Under the pieces are notes generated by a model. It saw only the letters and a program-made list of their open reading frames with translations, did not search any database and was not told the DNA's origin. 64,000 nt of DNA from Xenococcus sp. PCC 7305 (lineage in GTDB: Bacteria > Cyanobacteriota > Cyanobacteriia > Cyanobacteriales > Xenococcaceae). A program made the translations under genes and the position numbers. Positions 26,518 through 36,243 of this stretch are shown piece after piece; within the stretch, counting starts at the first letter, position 1; each line of letters opens with the position of its first letter. The DNA lies in assembly GCF_000332055.1 (NCBI RefSeq), contig NZ_ALVZ01000232.1, positions 52,328 to 116,327 on the forward strand, read 5' to 3'.

Positions 26518-28137
26518 TTACTCAAATTCAAATTGAGGCATTAATTGTAAAGTTCCCATGCCCAATTCCGCCCCTGTAATAGCTTGAGTTTCAAAGACTG
26601 CTAGCATATCTTTGGGCTGAGGATTGCCCCGACTAGCCCCAGTAACCCCCATAGAAATAATTAAACTGCAATAGCCTTTGGTTTCAGCACAACTCTGCTG
26701 CCAACGTTGTAAAGCTTTGGCATGGGGGGTCGAATCGCGGGAATATTCAGAGAAAATATAGAGATTGCCATTTTGGGTTTGTAACATCCCTAGATCATAA
26801 ATTTCGCCACTGAAAGGATCATTCCCTGGATTAAAACAAATTGCTTTAAGTCCTCCTGCATCTTTGATGATTTCAATTAAACTTTTGGCTTTGGGACGAG
26901 AAGTTTGAATAATAATTGAGGGTAAACCTTCTCCGATAGGGTCTTGATTCAATGTTTGATAGTAGGTCTTTTTTTGTATCGTAATAAATCCCAGTAAATC
27001 CCAAGGAATTTTTCCCATGGTGATCAAGGAGCCATCAGGAATAAAATCATCTTGGATTGGGATCTCAATCTCTTTAATATTAGGTAATAAATTAGCCCCT
27101 TCGTCCTCCATGCCCAAAAGTTCGGCAGTAAGCCCAGGTAAAGAGCAGACTTCAACTTTAGTTGCTTTTTGCGACTTTGTCTTTTGTGAAGGTCGAATTC
27201 GGTAGGTTTTAGTAATCTCGGGAATCGGATCTAGCATGAGCTTGTCACTATAGTCCCCGCAGAATTTTAGCAATGCGGTTAACGCTAAATAGACTATCTC
27301 TGCCTCTTCCGCATCCAGAAAAGCTCGCATTCCTTCAAAAGGATGTAGACTACCAAAAAAAGGTTTAACTTCGGTGAATTCTTCTGATGACCAATCCTCC
27401 TCTGCTTCGTCTTCTTCTTCGTAGTTCAAAAACCAACAATTTTGCGCTAAAAATGCTTTTTCCAAGCTTTCTGGAGATTCTTCTTCGATCGCAGCCTGGC
27501 GGAATTGCTTGAGGGATTCTTCTGAACGATAGAGTAAGACACCAAATTCAGTACCCAGATTACCCATAACGCAGACATAAATAGTTTCTATTTCGCAGTC
27601 TTCTATCTTAAGGGCGATAATGTCTCGATCAAGGAGATAGGCCCAAGGTTCGGTCTCCCAAATTTGATAAGCGATTTTTTCTAGGACTGGTTCGTAGGGA
27701 GCTGGGAGAGCAGGGGGTTTACTACTGCCAAATTCTTCAAAGCTGGCAAATAATTGATCAATGAGCGGCAATTCCGCAAAATACTCGATATTAATATCTA
27801 ATCCCTGTAGCGCTCCCCGGAGAAAGAATTGGAGTTGGCGATCGCGGACTACTATTTTCTGAGGGCGTACCGGAGTCGCTGGATGATGGGGCGATTCGAT
27901 CGCCCGTAACAAAGTTCGGACTACTGCTTCCAAGCCCATATGAGCCGGGACAATTTCCATGCCTCTGACTGTACCTTCTGTCCCATCCACCCAGATTACA
28001 CATTCTCCATCCATCCCGGCATCCGACTCAAAATGCTCGGAAATTGACCCCAACGGACGACGATCACCTTCCCAGACACTGGAATTTTGGGGGATTTTTT
28101 GCAATCGACGCTGGGTATTTTGGGGGAGAGCATTCAT
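26518..28137 (-). CDS. Conserved cyanobacterial protein, function unknown (possibly DUF6930)
   Basis: A 539-aa acidic, apparently cytosolic protein. The opening (QRRLQKIPQNSSVWEGDRRP) and IVRDRQLQFFLRGALQGLDI-type text are familiar from cyanobacterial proteins of unknown function; I believe the family is DUF6930 but cannot verify it. No catalytic motif, signal peptide or membrane helix is evident. A central acidic stretch (EEEDEAEEDWSSEEF) is notable. It begins only 3 bp after the cimA stop codon, so the two genes are almost certainly co-transcribed. This does not by itself show a role in isoleucine synthesis. Confidence 0.7.
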   Translation of the reverse strand: MNALPQNTQRRLQKIPQNSSVWEGDRRPLGSISEHFESDAGMDGECVIWVDGTEGTVRGMEIVPAHMGLEAVVRTLLRAIESPHHPATPVRPQKIVVRDRQLQFFLRGALQGLDINIEYFAELPLIDQLFASFEEFGSSKPPALPAPYEPVLEKIAYQIWETEPWAYLLDRDIIALKIEDCEIETIYVCVMGNLGTEFGVLLYRSEESLKQFRQAAIEEESPESLEKAFLAQNCWFLNYEEEDEAEEDWSSEEFTEVKPFFGSLHPFEGMRAFLDAEEAEIVYLALTALLKFCGDYSDKLMLDPIPEITKTYRIRPSQKTKSQKATKVEVCSLPGLTAELLGMEDEGANLLPNIKEIEIPIQDDFIPDGSLITMGKIPWDLLGFITIQKKTYYQTLNQDPIGEGLPSIIIQTSRPKAKSLIEIIKDAGGLKAICFNPGNDPFSGEIYDLGMLQTQNGNLYIFSEYSRDSTPHAKALQRWQQSCAETKGYCSLIISMGVTGASRGNPQPKDMLAVFETQAITGAELGMGTLQLMPQFEFE

Positions 28138-28140
28138 AAA

Positions 28141-29766
28141 CTAACCAATCTCAATTTTTGTTTCTGGGATTTTACAGAAGGAATTTAGTAGTAAACCATA
28201 TTCTATACCTTCTACTACTGCTTGATAGGAGGCATCGATAATATTACTAGAAACTCCTAGGGTTGTCCAAGTTTGCTGGCCATTACTAGAAGAGACTAAA
28301 ACCCTTATTCTGGCTGCTGTACCCAAAGTTCCATCAAGAATTCTCACCTTATAGTCTGTGAGCCGAAACTCAGAAATCGCGGGGTAGAATTCGGTTAAGG
28401 CTTTACGTAAAGCACAGTCTAGGGCGGCAACTGGGCCATTGCCTTCGGCAACCTCTAGTAACTGCTTGCCGTTCAACGCTACCTTGATTGTAGCGACTGT
28501 GTTGCTAGCAGTGCTATCTGATTCTTGATAAAGATTACAGTGAATCATACAGGTCTGAAGCTGAAATAAAGGTGCATAATCTTCTAACTGAGAGCGCATC
28601 ATCAATTCAAAGCTCGCTTCGGCTGCCTCAAAGTGATAGCCTTGGTGTTCCAGGTTTTTCAGTCGTTCCAAGATTTTGCGGCAACGAGGATCTCTTTTTT
28701 CCAGCTCAATGCCAAATTTTTGAGCATAGTATAAAACATTACTTAATCCTGATTGATCGGAGATCATGATGCGTCTTTGATTACCAATCGCTTCAGGAAC
28801 AATATGTTCATAGGTCAAAGGATTTTTGGCCACCGCCGAAACATGAATCCCCCCTTTATGGGCAAAAGCAGAACGTCCGACAAAAGGAGCTCTCTCTTCT
28901 GGGGTAAAATTTACCGTTTCGCTGACCAGACGACTAGTTTGGGTTAGTTGGGCTAATTGCGAATCTTCCAGACAATCATGGCCCAGTTTTAGTTGTAGGT
29001 TGGGAATTAGGGTACAAAGATTAACATTGCCACATCTTTCCCCATAACCATTAATTGTTCCCTGAACCATTGTCGAGCCAGCTTGTACGGCTGCGATCGC
29101 ATTGGCTACCGCCGTCCCCCCATCATTATGGGGATGAATTCCCAATTGCGGGGCCTCAGGTTGCTTCAGCTCAGGAATGGCCTGGTAAATATCCTGGATA
29201 ATTTGACTAATTTCATGGGGTAAAGTTCCCCCATTGGTATCACAGAGTACTAGCCATGATGCGCCAGCTGCGATCGCAGCTTTTAAAGTTTCCAGGGCAT
29301 ATTCTGGGTTATTTTTATAGCCATCAAACCAATGTTCGGCATCATAAATAATATTTCTGCCTTGAGACACTAAATAGGCGATCGAATCTTGAATCATCGC
29401 CAAATTCTCTTCTAAACTGGTTTTGAGACTTTCTGTGACATGTAAATCCCAAGATTTACCAAAAATTGTGACCCAACGAGTTCCCGCCGATAAAATAGCC
29501 TGTAACATAGGATCTTCAGCGGCAATCATCTGGGGGCGACGGGTTGAGCAAAAAGCTACAACTTCTGAGTGTTGCAGGGGCTCTTCTTGTAATCTCCAGA
29601 AAAATTGGACATCTTTCGGATTGGCTCCTGGCCATCCTCCTTCAATAAAAGGAATACCCATCGCATCCAATTGACGAGCAATTTTGAGCTTATCCGCCAA
29701 AGATAAAGAGATACCCTCTGCCTGAGCGCCATCTCTGAGGGTAGTGTCGTAGAGCCAGATTTTCAT
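28141..29766 (-). CDS. cimA: (R)-citramalate synthase
   Basis: A 541-aa member of the LeuA/HMGL family that condenses pyruvate with acetyl-CoA to citramalate, the threonine-independent entry to isoleucine. The start LYDTTLRDGAQAEGISLSLADKL carries the catalytic Arg-Asp of DTTLRDG. HPHNDGGTAVANA holds the metal-binding HxH, and YGERCGNVNLCTL is also family-specific. The C-terminal 150 residues form the LeuA allosteric domain, expected to sense isoleucine. The length is usual for CimA. It is the first gene of a minus-strand transcript with the 539-aa gene 3 bp downstream. 253 bp separate it from divergent chlI. Confidence 0.95.
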   Translation of the reverse strand: MKIWLYDTTLRDGAQAEGISLSLADKLKIARQLDAMGIPFIEGGWPGANPKDVQFFWRLQEEPLQHSEVVAFCSTRRPQMIAAEDPMLQAILSAGTRWVTIFGKSWDLHVTESLKTSLEENLAMIQDSIAYLVSQGRNIIYDAEHWFDGYKNNPEYALETLKAAIAAGASWLVLCDTNGGTLPHEISQIIQDIYQAIPELKQPEAPQLGIHPHNDGGTAVANAIAAVQAGSTMVQGTINGYGERCGNVNLCTLIPNLQLKLGHDCLEDSQLAQLTQTSRLVSETVNFTPEERAPFVGRSAFAHKGGIHVSAVAKNPLTYEHIVPEAIGNQRRIMISDQSGLSNVLYYAQKFGIELEKRDPRCRKILERLKNLEHQGYHFEAAEASFELMMRSQLEDYAPLFQLQTCMIHCNLYQESDSTASNTVATIKVALNGKQLLEVAEGNGPVAALDCALRKALTEFYPAISEFRLTDYKVRILDGTLGTAARIRVLVSSSNGQQTWTTLGVSSNIIDASYQAVVEGIEYGLLLNSFCKIPETKIEIG

Positions 29767-30019
29767 TTAGTGTCAATTATGAATTGTCAATATATCAATT
29801 ATTAATCCGATCGCTGGAAGAATCAGCCTCGATTAACTTAAATTAATATGAGTTTTCTCTTTAAAAATTATTCCTAATTTTGAATCAAGACCTATCTCAT
29901 CCGAAGAAAGCGAAAACATGGCACAATGAAATACGTTTCTAAAAAAATAATTAACAGCATTACTCGCTGCGGAATATTTTATTGTTATCCCTTAGTATCG
30001 TTAGATAAAAAAATTTGAT

Positions 30020-31093
30020 ATGACGGCTACAGTCCAAGCACCACCCAAAACAGGTCGAATAGTATTTCCTTTTACGGCAATTGTCGGCCAAGAAGAGATG
30101 AAACTCGCCCTCATTCTCAATGTTATTGATCCCAAAATCGGTGGTGTAATGATTATGGGCGATCGCGGAACCGGAAAATCTACAACGATTCGGGCTTTGG
30201 CTGATTTGTTACCCGAAATTGACGTCGTGGCAGGAGATCCCTTCAATAGCGATCCTCAAGATCCTGATCTCATGAGCGAGGAAGTAAAAGAGAAACTACA
30301 ACAGCAAATCCCTCTTGATATTGTCAAAAAGAAAGTGGAAATGGTAGATCTTCCCCTTGGGGCGACAGAAGATCGCGTTTGTGGCACTATTGATATCGAA
30401 AAAGCTCTGTCTGAAGGGGTCAAAGCCTTTGAACCAGGACTTCTCGCTAAAGCAAATCGAGGGATTCTTTATGTAGATGAGGTGAATCTTCTTGATGACC
30501 ATCTAGTAGATGTGCTCCTCGACTCGGCAGCAGGAGGCTGGAACACAGTAGAAAGAGAAGGCATTTCGATTCGGCATCCAGCTCAATTTGTGATGGTCGG
30601 TTCGGGTAATCCTGAGGAGGGAGAATTGCGCCCTCAGTTACTAGACAGATTTGGCATGCATGCCGAAATTCGTACGGTCAAGGAACCCAACCTCAGAGTA
30701 CAAATCGTTGAACAAAGAGGTTCTTTTGATGGCAACCCCACAGAATTTTACGATCAATATCGCCAAGAGCAAGAAAAACTTCAACAAAAAATTGTGCAAG
30801 CCCAAAAATTATTACCCCAAGTCGTCCTAGATTATGATTTGCGCGTAAAAATTTCCGAGATCTGTTCCGAATTAGATGTCGATGGCTTGCGGGGTGACAT
30901 TGTAACCAACCGTGCAGCCAAAGCGATCGCAGCTTTTGAAGGAAGAACCGAAGTTACAGTAGATGATATTCGCCGCGTCATCGTTCTCTCGTTGCGTCAT
31001 CGTCTGAGAAAAGATCCCCTAGAATCTATTGATTCAGGTTATAAAGTAGAAAAATCTGTAGCTCGGGTTTTTGGTCTTGATATAGACGAGTAA
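30020..31093 (+). CDS. chlI: Magnesium chelatase ATPase subunit I
   Basis: A 357-aa AAA+ ATPase. With ChlD and ChlH it inserts Mg2+ into protoporphyrin IX, the committed step toward chlorophyll. Walker A is GDRGTGKST and Walker B is [16 protein letters not shown]. The sensor and arginine-finger region is present ([19 protein letters not shown]). The two ChlI-specific beta-hairpin inserts are recognisable, including [18 protein letters not shown]. The length is normal. It is alone on the plus strand, with an inverted pair of ATGAGG-type repeats between it and the MlaF gene. Light and redox regulation are known for the family, but I see no specific site. Confidence 0.97.
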   Translation: MTATVQAPPKTGRIVFPFTAIVGQEEMKLALILNVIDPKIGGVMIMGDRGTGKSTTIRALADLLPEIDVVAGDPFNSDPQDPDLMSEEVKEKLQQQIPLDIVKKKVEMVDLPLGATEDRVCGTIDIEKALSEGVKAFEPGLLAKANRGILYVDEVNLLDDHLVDVLLDSAAGGWNTVEREGISIRHPAQFVMVGSGNPEEGELRPQLLDRFGMHAEIRTVKEPNLRVQIVEQRGSFDGNPTEFYDQYRQEQEKLQQKIVQAQKLLPQVVLDYDLRVKISEICSELDVDGLRGDIVTNRAAKAIAAFEGRTEVTVDDIRRVIVLSLRHRLRKDPLESIDSGYKVEKSVARVFGLDIDE

Positions 31094-31098
31094 ATAAC

Positions 31099-31212
31099 GA
31101 TGAATTATGAGGGATGAACGATGAGGAATTTGTTTTACATTTTTCCTCTTTGTTACCTAAGATATCCTTTAAATCTGACTTTCCTCATCCTTTATCCCTA
31201 ATCCCTCATCCT
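31099..31212. repeat. Paired GGGATGA-type repeats in inverted orientation
   Basis: Tandem-like units atgagggatgaacgatgagg (31106-31125) face the complementary ttcctcatcc and ccctcatcc units (31181-31212). The two arms could fold into an imperfect hairpin between chlI and mlaF. This is the same repeat family as at 57637-57671. Confidence 0.6.
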
Positions 31213-31219
31213 TTACCAA

Positions 31220-32020
31220 ATGCAATCTGATTGTAACCAAGACGAACCATTAATCGAACTCAAGGGCGTTTCCAAATCCTTTGGGAGCAATACTATCTTA
31301 GATAAAATTGATCTCACAATTTATCAAGGAGAAGCTTTAGTTATTATTGGGCCTTCGGGGACGGGAAAATCCACCATCCTGAGACTTATTGCTGGCTTAC
31401 TACCATTGGATGAGGGAGAAATTTATATCAAAGGAGAAAAACGCACCGGACTAATCGAAGATCGCGGAGATGCGATCGGTATGAGTATGGTGTTCCAGCA
31501 AGCAGCCTTGTTCGATTCTCTCTCTGTCGCGGAAAATGTTGGCTTTTCTCTCTACGAAAATTCTCAGCTTTCCCATGCAGAAATTAGACAAATAGTGGCA
31601 GACAAATTGGAAGTTGTAGGGTTAAAAGGGACAGGAGACCGCTATCCTGCAGAACTTTCAGGAGGCATGCGTAAAAGAGTTAGTTTTGCCCGCGCTGTAA
31701 TCTCTAATCCCAAGGATATTAAGAGCAAACCAGAAGTCATTCTCTATGATGAACCTACTGCCGGATTAGATCCGATCGCTTCAACTATCATCGAGGATTT
31801 GGTACGCCAACTACAAGGAACTTGTGGAACCTATATTATGGTTTCTCACCAAGAAAGCACCATCCGACGCACTGCTGATCGCGTGATTTTTCTCTATGGA
31901 GGTAAAATTCAGTGGACAGGAAAGATTGACGAGATTGATAATACCAATAATCCTTTAGTAAGGCAGTTTTTTAGTGCTAGTACAGAAGGGCCAATACAAG
32001 TGATTGAACAGGTACAATAG
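31220..32020 (+). CDS. MlaF-type phospholipid ABC transporter ATPase
   Basis: A 266-aa ATPase of the Mla/TGD lipid-transport system, which moves lipids between membranes with an MlaE-type permease and MCE-domain proteins. Walker A is GPSGTGKST and the Q-loop is SMVFQQAALFDSL. The signature ELSGGMRKRVSFARA has the Met-Arg form typical of MlaF rather than importers, and Walker B is VILYDEPTAGLD. It is the cyanobacterial counterpart of plant TGD3. It is followed after 29 bp by the MCE-domain gene, so the two are co-transcribed. The permease is not in this window. Confidence 0.93.
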   Translation: MQSDCNQDEPLIELKGVSKSFGSNTILDKIDLTIYQGEALVIIGPSGTGKSTILRLIAGLLPLDEGEIYIKGEKRTGLIEDRGDAIGMSMVFQQAALFDSLSVAENVGFSLYENSQLSHAEIRQIVADKLEVVGLKGTGDRYPAELSGGMRKRVSFARAVISNPKDIKSKPEVILYDEPTAGLDPIASTIIEDLVRQLQGTCGTYIMVSHQESTIRRTADRVIFLYGGKIQWTGKIDEIDNTNNPLVRQFFSASTEGPIQVIEQVQ

Positions 32021-32049
32021 TATTTTTATTTTTAGAGGCTATATAAATT

Positions 32050-33231
32050 ATGTTGCGATCTCGTTCTTTAAAAGAAGGTTCTTTAGGGTTATTAATAGTT
32101 GCAGGAATAGCCATCTTTGGTGGCATTAGTCTTTGGTTACGAGGTATTCAATTTGGGCAAAATAAATATCAAATTATCGCTCAGTTTTCCGATGTCAACG
32201 GTATTGCCACAGGAGATCCAATTCGCTATCGAGGTCTAAAAATAGGCAATATTAAAAAGATTGCCCCCCAAATAGATGGTGTCGAGGTCACTATGGAGAT
32301 TTCCTCTTCTAAACTTCTAATCCCTCAAGGTTCTACTGTTCAAGCTGTTAGTGCCGGTCTGATTGGTGAAACTTTCATTGATATTCAACCCCCAGCCACC
32401 CAATTAATCTCTGAATCTAGCAAGATTAGCCCTCTTAGTAAACAATGTGCCGATGCGAATCTTATTTTGTGTGATGGCGATCGCTTGAAAGGAGAAACCG
32501 GACTTACAATAGATGATCTATTGCCTTTAATGTACCAACTAAATCTTTCCCTATCACAAAACCCCGAACTTTTTGAAAATATGGGTTCGGCTGCGCAAAA
32601 TGCTTCTGTTGCCGCCGCAGAAATCGCTGAGCTCACTCAAGATGTTTCCTCATTAGTAGCAGATGTCAATCAAGAATTGGGAACTTTTTCTGATGCAGCT
32701 AAAGCAATCACTGAGGTAGCCCAAAACACTTCTGAAACTATTGATAGTACAGCGCGGCAATATCAAGATACAGCTAGGCAGCTTACTCAACTCGCTAGTA
32801 ATGCTGATGAACTTATCACCGAAAACCGTACGGAACTCGCGACTACGCTAAACAATATTAGTACTACGAGTGAAAGTCTACATAGTCTCGTAAATCAACT
32901 AGATCAAACTGTTGCCCAAACAGACACCAAACAATTGATCCAAAATCTAGAAACCTTGACTGCTAATGCGGCTGATACTTCAGCTAATCTCAAAGAGATT
33001 TCCAACACTTTTGGTGACCCCAATACTTTAGTCAATTTACAGCAAACTTTAGATTCGGCCAGAGTCACATTTTCCAATGCCCAAAAAATAACAGCTGACT
33101 TAGAAGATATCACTGGAGATCCCAATTTTCGTAACGATATTAGGAACTTAGTTGATGGTCTAAGTAACTTGCTTTCCTCTACGGAACAATTGGAACAACA
33201 GATGCAAACAAGTCTGCATAAGTCCAAATAA
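32050..33231 (+). CDS. MlaD/MCE-domain lipid transport protein
   Basis: A 393-aa protein with one N-terminal membrane helix (GLLIVAGIAIFGGISLWLRG), then an MCE domain (about 40-120: YQIIAQFSDVNGIATGDPIRYRGLKIGNI, VTMEISSSKLLIPQGSTV, ETFIDIQPP). A long helical tail follows (170-390), rich in Ala, Thr and Asn. MCE domains form hexameric rings that bind lipids. The tail probably makes a needle-like or coiled extension across the periplasm, as in plant TGD2. It works with the upstream ATPase. It ends 15 bp before the convergent ComFB gene, with no obvious terminator between. Confidence 0.93.
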   Translation: MLRSRSLKEGSLGLLIVAGIAIFGGISLWLRGIQFGQNKYQIIAQFSDVNGIATGDPIRYRGLKIGNIKKIAPQIDGVEVTMEISSSKLLIPQGSTVQAVSAGLIGETFIDIQPPATQLISESSKISPLSKQCADANLILCDGDRLKGETGLTIDDLLPLMYQLNLSLSQNPELFENMGSAAQNASVAAAEIAELTQDVSSLVADVNQELGTFSDAAKAITEVAQNTSETIDSTARQYQDTARQLTQLASNADELITENRTELATTLNNISTTSESLHSLVNQLDQTVAQTDTKQLIQNLETLTANAADTSANLKEISNTFGDPNTLVNLQQTLDSARVTFSNAQKITADLEDITGDPNFRNDIRNLVDGLSNLLSSTEQLEQQMQTSLHKSK

Positions 33232-33246
33232 GTCAAATAAGATATT

Positions 33247-33786
33247 CTACCTATTGGGAACATTAGCATCCCACCCAGCAAGTTCATCCTGTCTGGAATT
33301 TAAAGATCTTTTGTGTTTTTCATTTAGTCTAACCAAAATAGGTTTTACTATTTTATTGATATTTTTCCAAGAAACATTTTTAGTTGGGAAAAATATTGAT
33401 AGTTCTTGCAATGCTTCTTGGGCTTCGGCTAATTCTCTTTCTACGGAATTTAACTCTGTAGTCAATGGGTTAGAAATTCGGATCAAATCATTTTGAACCT
33501 GTTTAATTCCTTCTCTCACTGTTCTAGTGATTTTGATTTGTAATTCGGCTTTTCCTCTAATTTTTTGTCTATTAAGACCTTTATGAGAAGAAGCATATAG
33601 GGGAGGTAAGCGATTGAGCGCATAAGTAAAAACTTCTACTTGGTTAATGAATTTAGCAACCTTTCTTGGATAACGTTTTAACTGTTTGTTAATTTCCTCT
33701 GTTACTAACTCTTCCATTACATTTTTGGCAATATGCTTTTCTTCTGCTGCTTGATTTTTAATGTTTTCTTTTTGTCCTGTAACCAT
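33247..33786 (-). CDS. ComFB-family protein (predicted c-di-GMP receptor)
   Basis: A 179-aa soluble protein whose residues 20-110 match the late-competence ComFB family: NVMEELVTEEINKQL, YPRKVAKFINQVEVFTYALNRLPPLYASS, then GLNRQ. Cyanobacterial ComFB/CdgR proteins have been reported as c-di-GMP receptors affecting cell size and competence. The C-terminal 60 residues are basic and helical. It is divergently transcribed from the MotA-like gene, with a 432-bp gap. A diguanylate cyclase is encoded 6 kb away in the same window. The family call is solid; the ligand is known only from relatives. Confidence 0.85.
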   Translation of the reverse strand: MVTGQKENIKNQAAEEKHIAKNVMEELVTEEINKQLKRYPRKVAKFINQVEVFTYALNRLPPLYASSHKGLNRQKIRGKAELQIKITRTVREGIKQVQNDLIRISNPLTTELNSVERELAEAQEALQELSIFFPTKNVSWKNINKIVKPILVRLNEKHKRSLNSRQDELAGWDANVPNR

Positions 33787-34218
33787 TTTTTGCTCCTTCT
33801 CTGATGTATGTTTTAAAAAGTTGAATTGTTAACTTGTCTGCTTTTCTATTTATCGCATACTACTACGGTTAATAACTACAAAAATGGAGCAACTAACAGG
33901 ATAATTTATCTAAAATTTATGGAGTATCACTTAAAAGCCGGTTTTGCTTCATCGAAATCTTATAAATCCCTGGCAATAAAATCTAACCCTAAAATCTGTT
34001 GACATAACCCAAGCTATGAATAGGAAAAGGCAATATAGTAAAGGCTCATTGTGAGCCTTAGAGATCTCAAAATCTTAGAATATAGTAAAAACCTTAAATT
34101 ATCTGTCTATATTCTTTGATGTGATTTACAAGAGATATAGCCTTTCCTGATTTTTTTCTCATAGCTTATGATTAGTTTTGGAAAATTACCCCTTTAACAT
34201 ATAAATGTAGGTTCGATA
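33787..34218. other. Divergent intergenic region with a small palindrome
   Basis: 432 bp between comFB-like (minus) and the MotA-like gene (plus). It holds a perfect 8-bp stem aaggctca / tgagcctt around ttg (34040-34058) and two copies of atatagtaaa (34033 and 34080) on either side. No gene is seen. The palindrome could be a regulatory site for the MotA/MotB pair, but this is speculative. Confidence 0.45.
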
Positions 34219-35256
34219 ATGGAACAAATATTTAACATTCTCAGAATATTGCCTGGTTATCTAGTGTTTTTGTCAATATTCCTAGTTATTATCCCCAGTA
34301 TATTGTCTATCATATCGCGCTTCTCTCTCCATCAAAATCTGTCAAATACAGTTAAGAATCTCAAAAGATTACTGGACGAAACAGGAATAGAACGAAAACC
34401 AAATATTTTGCATCACATAGAAAAAAGACTAGAACTTTCGCAGCATCAGCATGAATCAATTAATACAACAGCCATCATTGATGGCAGCTATAGCCAAGAA
34501 AAATGTCGCATTTTAGGGATGAGTTTTAGTTGTGAAGCAGTGGATTATTTAACCCGTTTGTTGCCCAATTTACTATTGTCATTTGGCTTGTTAGGAACTT
34601 TTTTGGGCATTACAATCAATCTGGCAACCTTAAGTCAAACCATTACTCAAGTTGACATTACAGATCTAAATAGCTTGGTTGAAGAACTAGATAAACCATT
34701 ACAGGGCATGGGAGTTGCTTTTGTTAGTAGTCTGGTTGCGATCGCATGTAGTGCTTTACTAACAGTGATTAATTTGATTTGGAATACCAATTTAGTCAAA
34801 GCTACCTTACTAAGTTTTATTGAAGACTATCTAGACAATGTATATTTACCACAAAGACAGCAAACTGCTCCTATTGACATTGCTCTAGAGCGTTTTAGCA
34901 ATGACTTTAGTTATATGCTGGACAATTTGAGTAGCACTATCGAAAATTCCATTACTAACGCCTTTAGCAAAATAGAAGATACTGCGGATACTTTTCAATC
35001 TGCGGCGAATACTTTAGAGCAGAGTCGGTTGCCCGAAAAATTATCTTCTGCGACCACAGACCTTGCGATCGCGCAGAATCAATTTTCCCAATCATCTTTA
35101 GTCTTGCAACGTTCCACTCAATCTTTTGAAAATAGTTTAGACGGGATTCAAAAGGTAATTAATAAAATATCAAAAATGGAAGATAATGTTGAAAAAATTA
35201 ACCACAAATACGACAATCTACTTGAACTAAGTAAAAACACTAATGAAATTAATTAA
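34219..35256 (+). CDS. MotA/ExbB-type proton channel protein, ZorA-like
   Basis: A 345-aa membrane protein. A first helix lies at about residues 10-33. After a 75-residue cytoplasmic segment come two channel helices: LLLSFGLLGTFLGITINLATL (about 116-137) and GVAFVSSLVAIACSALLTVIN (about 166-187). The GLLGTFLGI motif is the MotA/TolQ/ExbB signature and is especially close to ZorA of Zorya defence. A helical tail of about 150 residues follows, shorter than the tail of known ZorA. Its stop is 17 bp before a MotB-like partner. Cyanobacteria have no flagella, so this is a stator-like motor of another kind. No ZorC, ZorD or ZorE genes are present. Confidence 0.8.
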   Translation: MEQIFNILRILPGYLVFLSIFLVIIPSILSIISRFSLHQNLSNTVKNLKRLLDETGIERKPNILHHIEKRLELSQHQHESINTTAIIDGSYSQEKCRILGMSFSCEAVDYLTRLLPNLLLSFGLLGTFLGITINLATLSQTITQVDITDLNSLVEELDKPLQGMGVAFVSSLVAIACSALLTVINLIWNTNLVKATLLSFIEDYLDNVYLPQRQQTAPIDIALERFSNDFSYMLDNLSSTIENSITNAFSKIEDTADTFQSAANTLEQSRLPEKLSSATTDLAIAQNQFSQSSLVLQRSTQSFENSLDGIQKVINKISKMEDNVEKINHKYDNLLELSKNTNEIN

Positions 35257-35273
35257 TCAAACAACCCCAAATT

Positions 35274-36140
35274 ATGGTTAAAAGACGTTTGTTAGCGACC
35301 GAAGCTGATAGTGATACTTTAAATATTTGGCCATCTTTTACCGACTTAATGGCTAATTCATTTATGATTATCAGCCTGTTTTTATTACTAGTTTTATTTA
35401 GGTCATTGTTCCTTAAGTACACTGCAGAAGAAACTGAAACAAATTTAGATGCCAGCCAACAACAAGTCACTCTACTAAAGCGTCAGGTAGTAGCGTTAGA
35501 AAATGAGCTTGGCAACAGGAATAATATTATACGCAGTAGAGACAATACTATTGATCGATTAAGCAGAACCTCTTCTAACCTCCAGTCTTTATTACAAAGC
35601 AGCGATGAGAGACTAGAAATTGTAGAATCTGAAAATCGACGTCTCAAATCTGCACCTCCAGTGGTAGTTATTCAGGACTCGGGAGAATACCAATTTGACT
35701 CGGGAAGTGCCAGTCTTCCTTCCGAATTACAAAGTTATATCACCACAGACTTAGTAAACCTTATTGAGCAGATTAGTCAAGAAAACAATCTCTATGTTGT
35801 AGAAATTATTGGGCACACCGATGGCCAGGTTAATTTTAATAGTGCCAGCAATCTAGATCAACAATTAGAAGCTGTTGCCAATGGCCAAAAACCAATTGGT
35901 AGTTTGACTCCAGGCTCCAATGCAGATTTGGGCTTAATGAGGTCTTTAGAGGTTGTAAAACAACTCCAAGCATCCCAAAGACAAGGTCGTTTGCCAGGTG
36001 TAAAATTTAGAGCCTATTCTGCCGCTCAATTACAGCTTCCCTCTGGAGAATTTTCCCCAGCAAACCGTCAACCAAATGCTAGTAGGCGTAGAATTGAAAT
36101 TCGATTTTCTCCTTTAGGAAAAGCAGAAACCATTAGATAG
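35274..36140 (+). CDS. MotB/OmpA-like stator protein, ZorB-like
   Basis: A 288-aa protein with one N-terminal membrane helix containing the proton-accepting Asp of the MotB/ZorB class (WPSFTDLMANSFMIISLFLLL). A coiled-coil segment follows (residues 55-125), then a C-terminal OmpA/MotB peptidoglycan-binding domain: YQFDSGSASLP, VVEIIGHTDGQ and a final RRRIEIRFSP. It pairs with the MotA-like protein encoded 17 bp upstream; together they should form a proton-driven A5B2-type stator anchored to the wall. The gene is followed by convergent rpaA, so the unit consists of these two genes only. Confidence 0.85.
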   Translation: MVKRRLLATEADSDTLNIWPSFTDLMANSFMIISLFLLLVLFRSLFLKYTAEETETNLDASQQQVTLLKRQVVALENELGNRNNIIRSRDNTIDRLSRTSSNLQSLLQSSDERLEIVESENRRLKSAPPVVVIQDSGEYQFDSGSASLPSELQSYITTDLVNLIEQISQENNLYVVEIIGHTDGQVNFNSASNLDQQLEAVANGQKPIGSLTPGSNADLGLMRSLEVVKQLQASQRQGRLPGVKFRAYSAAQLQLPSGEFSPANRQPNASRRRIEIRFSPLGKAETIR

Positions 36141-36243
36141 TTTGGAGTTAAGGCCAAGCAGAGTCATAATAAAACGTGAAGGATTGGTGACTTGCCGATC
36201 AACAATCCTGATGAATCTAGGTGCTATATTTTAGTGGGCATTA

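Noticed and set aside
34219..36140. Flagellar MotA/MotB
   Set aside because: Cyanobacteria lack flagella, and the helical tail and GLLGTFLGI context resemble ZorA/ExbB types more than flagellar MotA.
34219..36140. A complete Zorya defence system
   Set aside because: No ZorC, ZorD or ZorE gene follows; the next gene is convergent rpaA.
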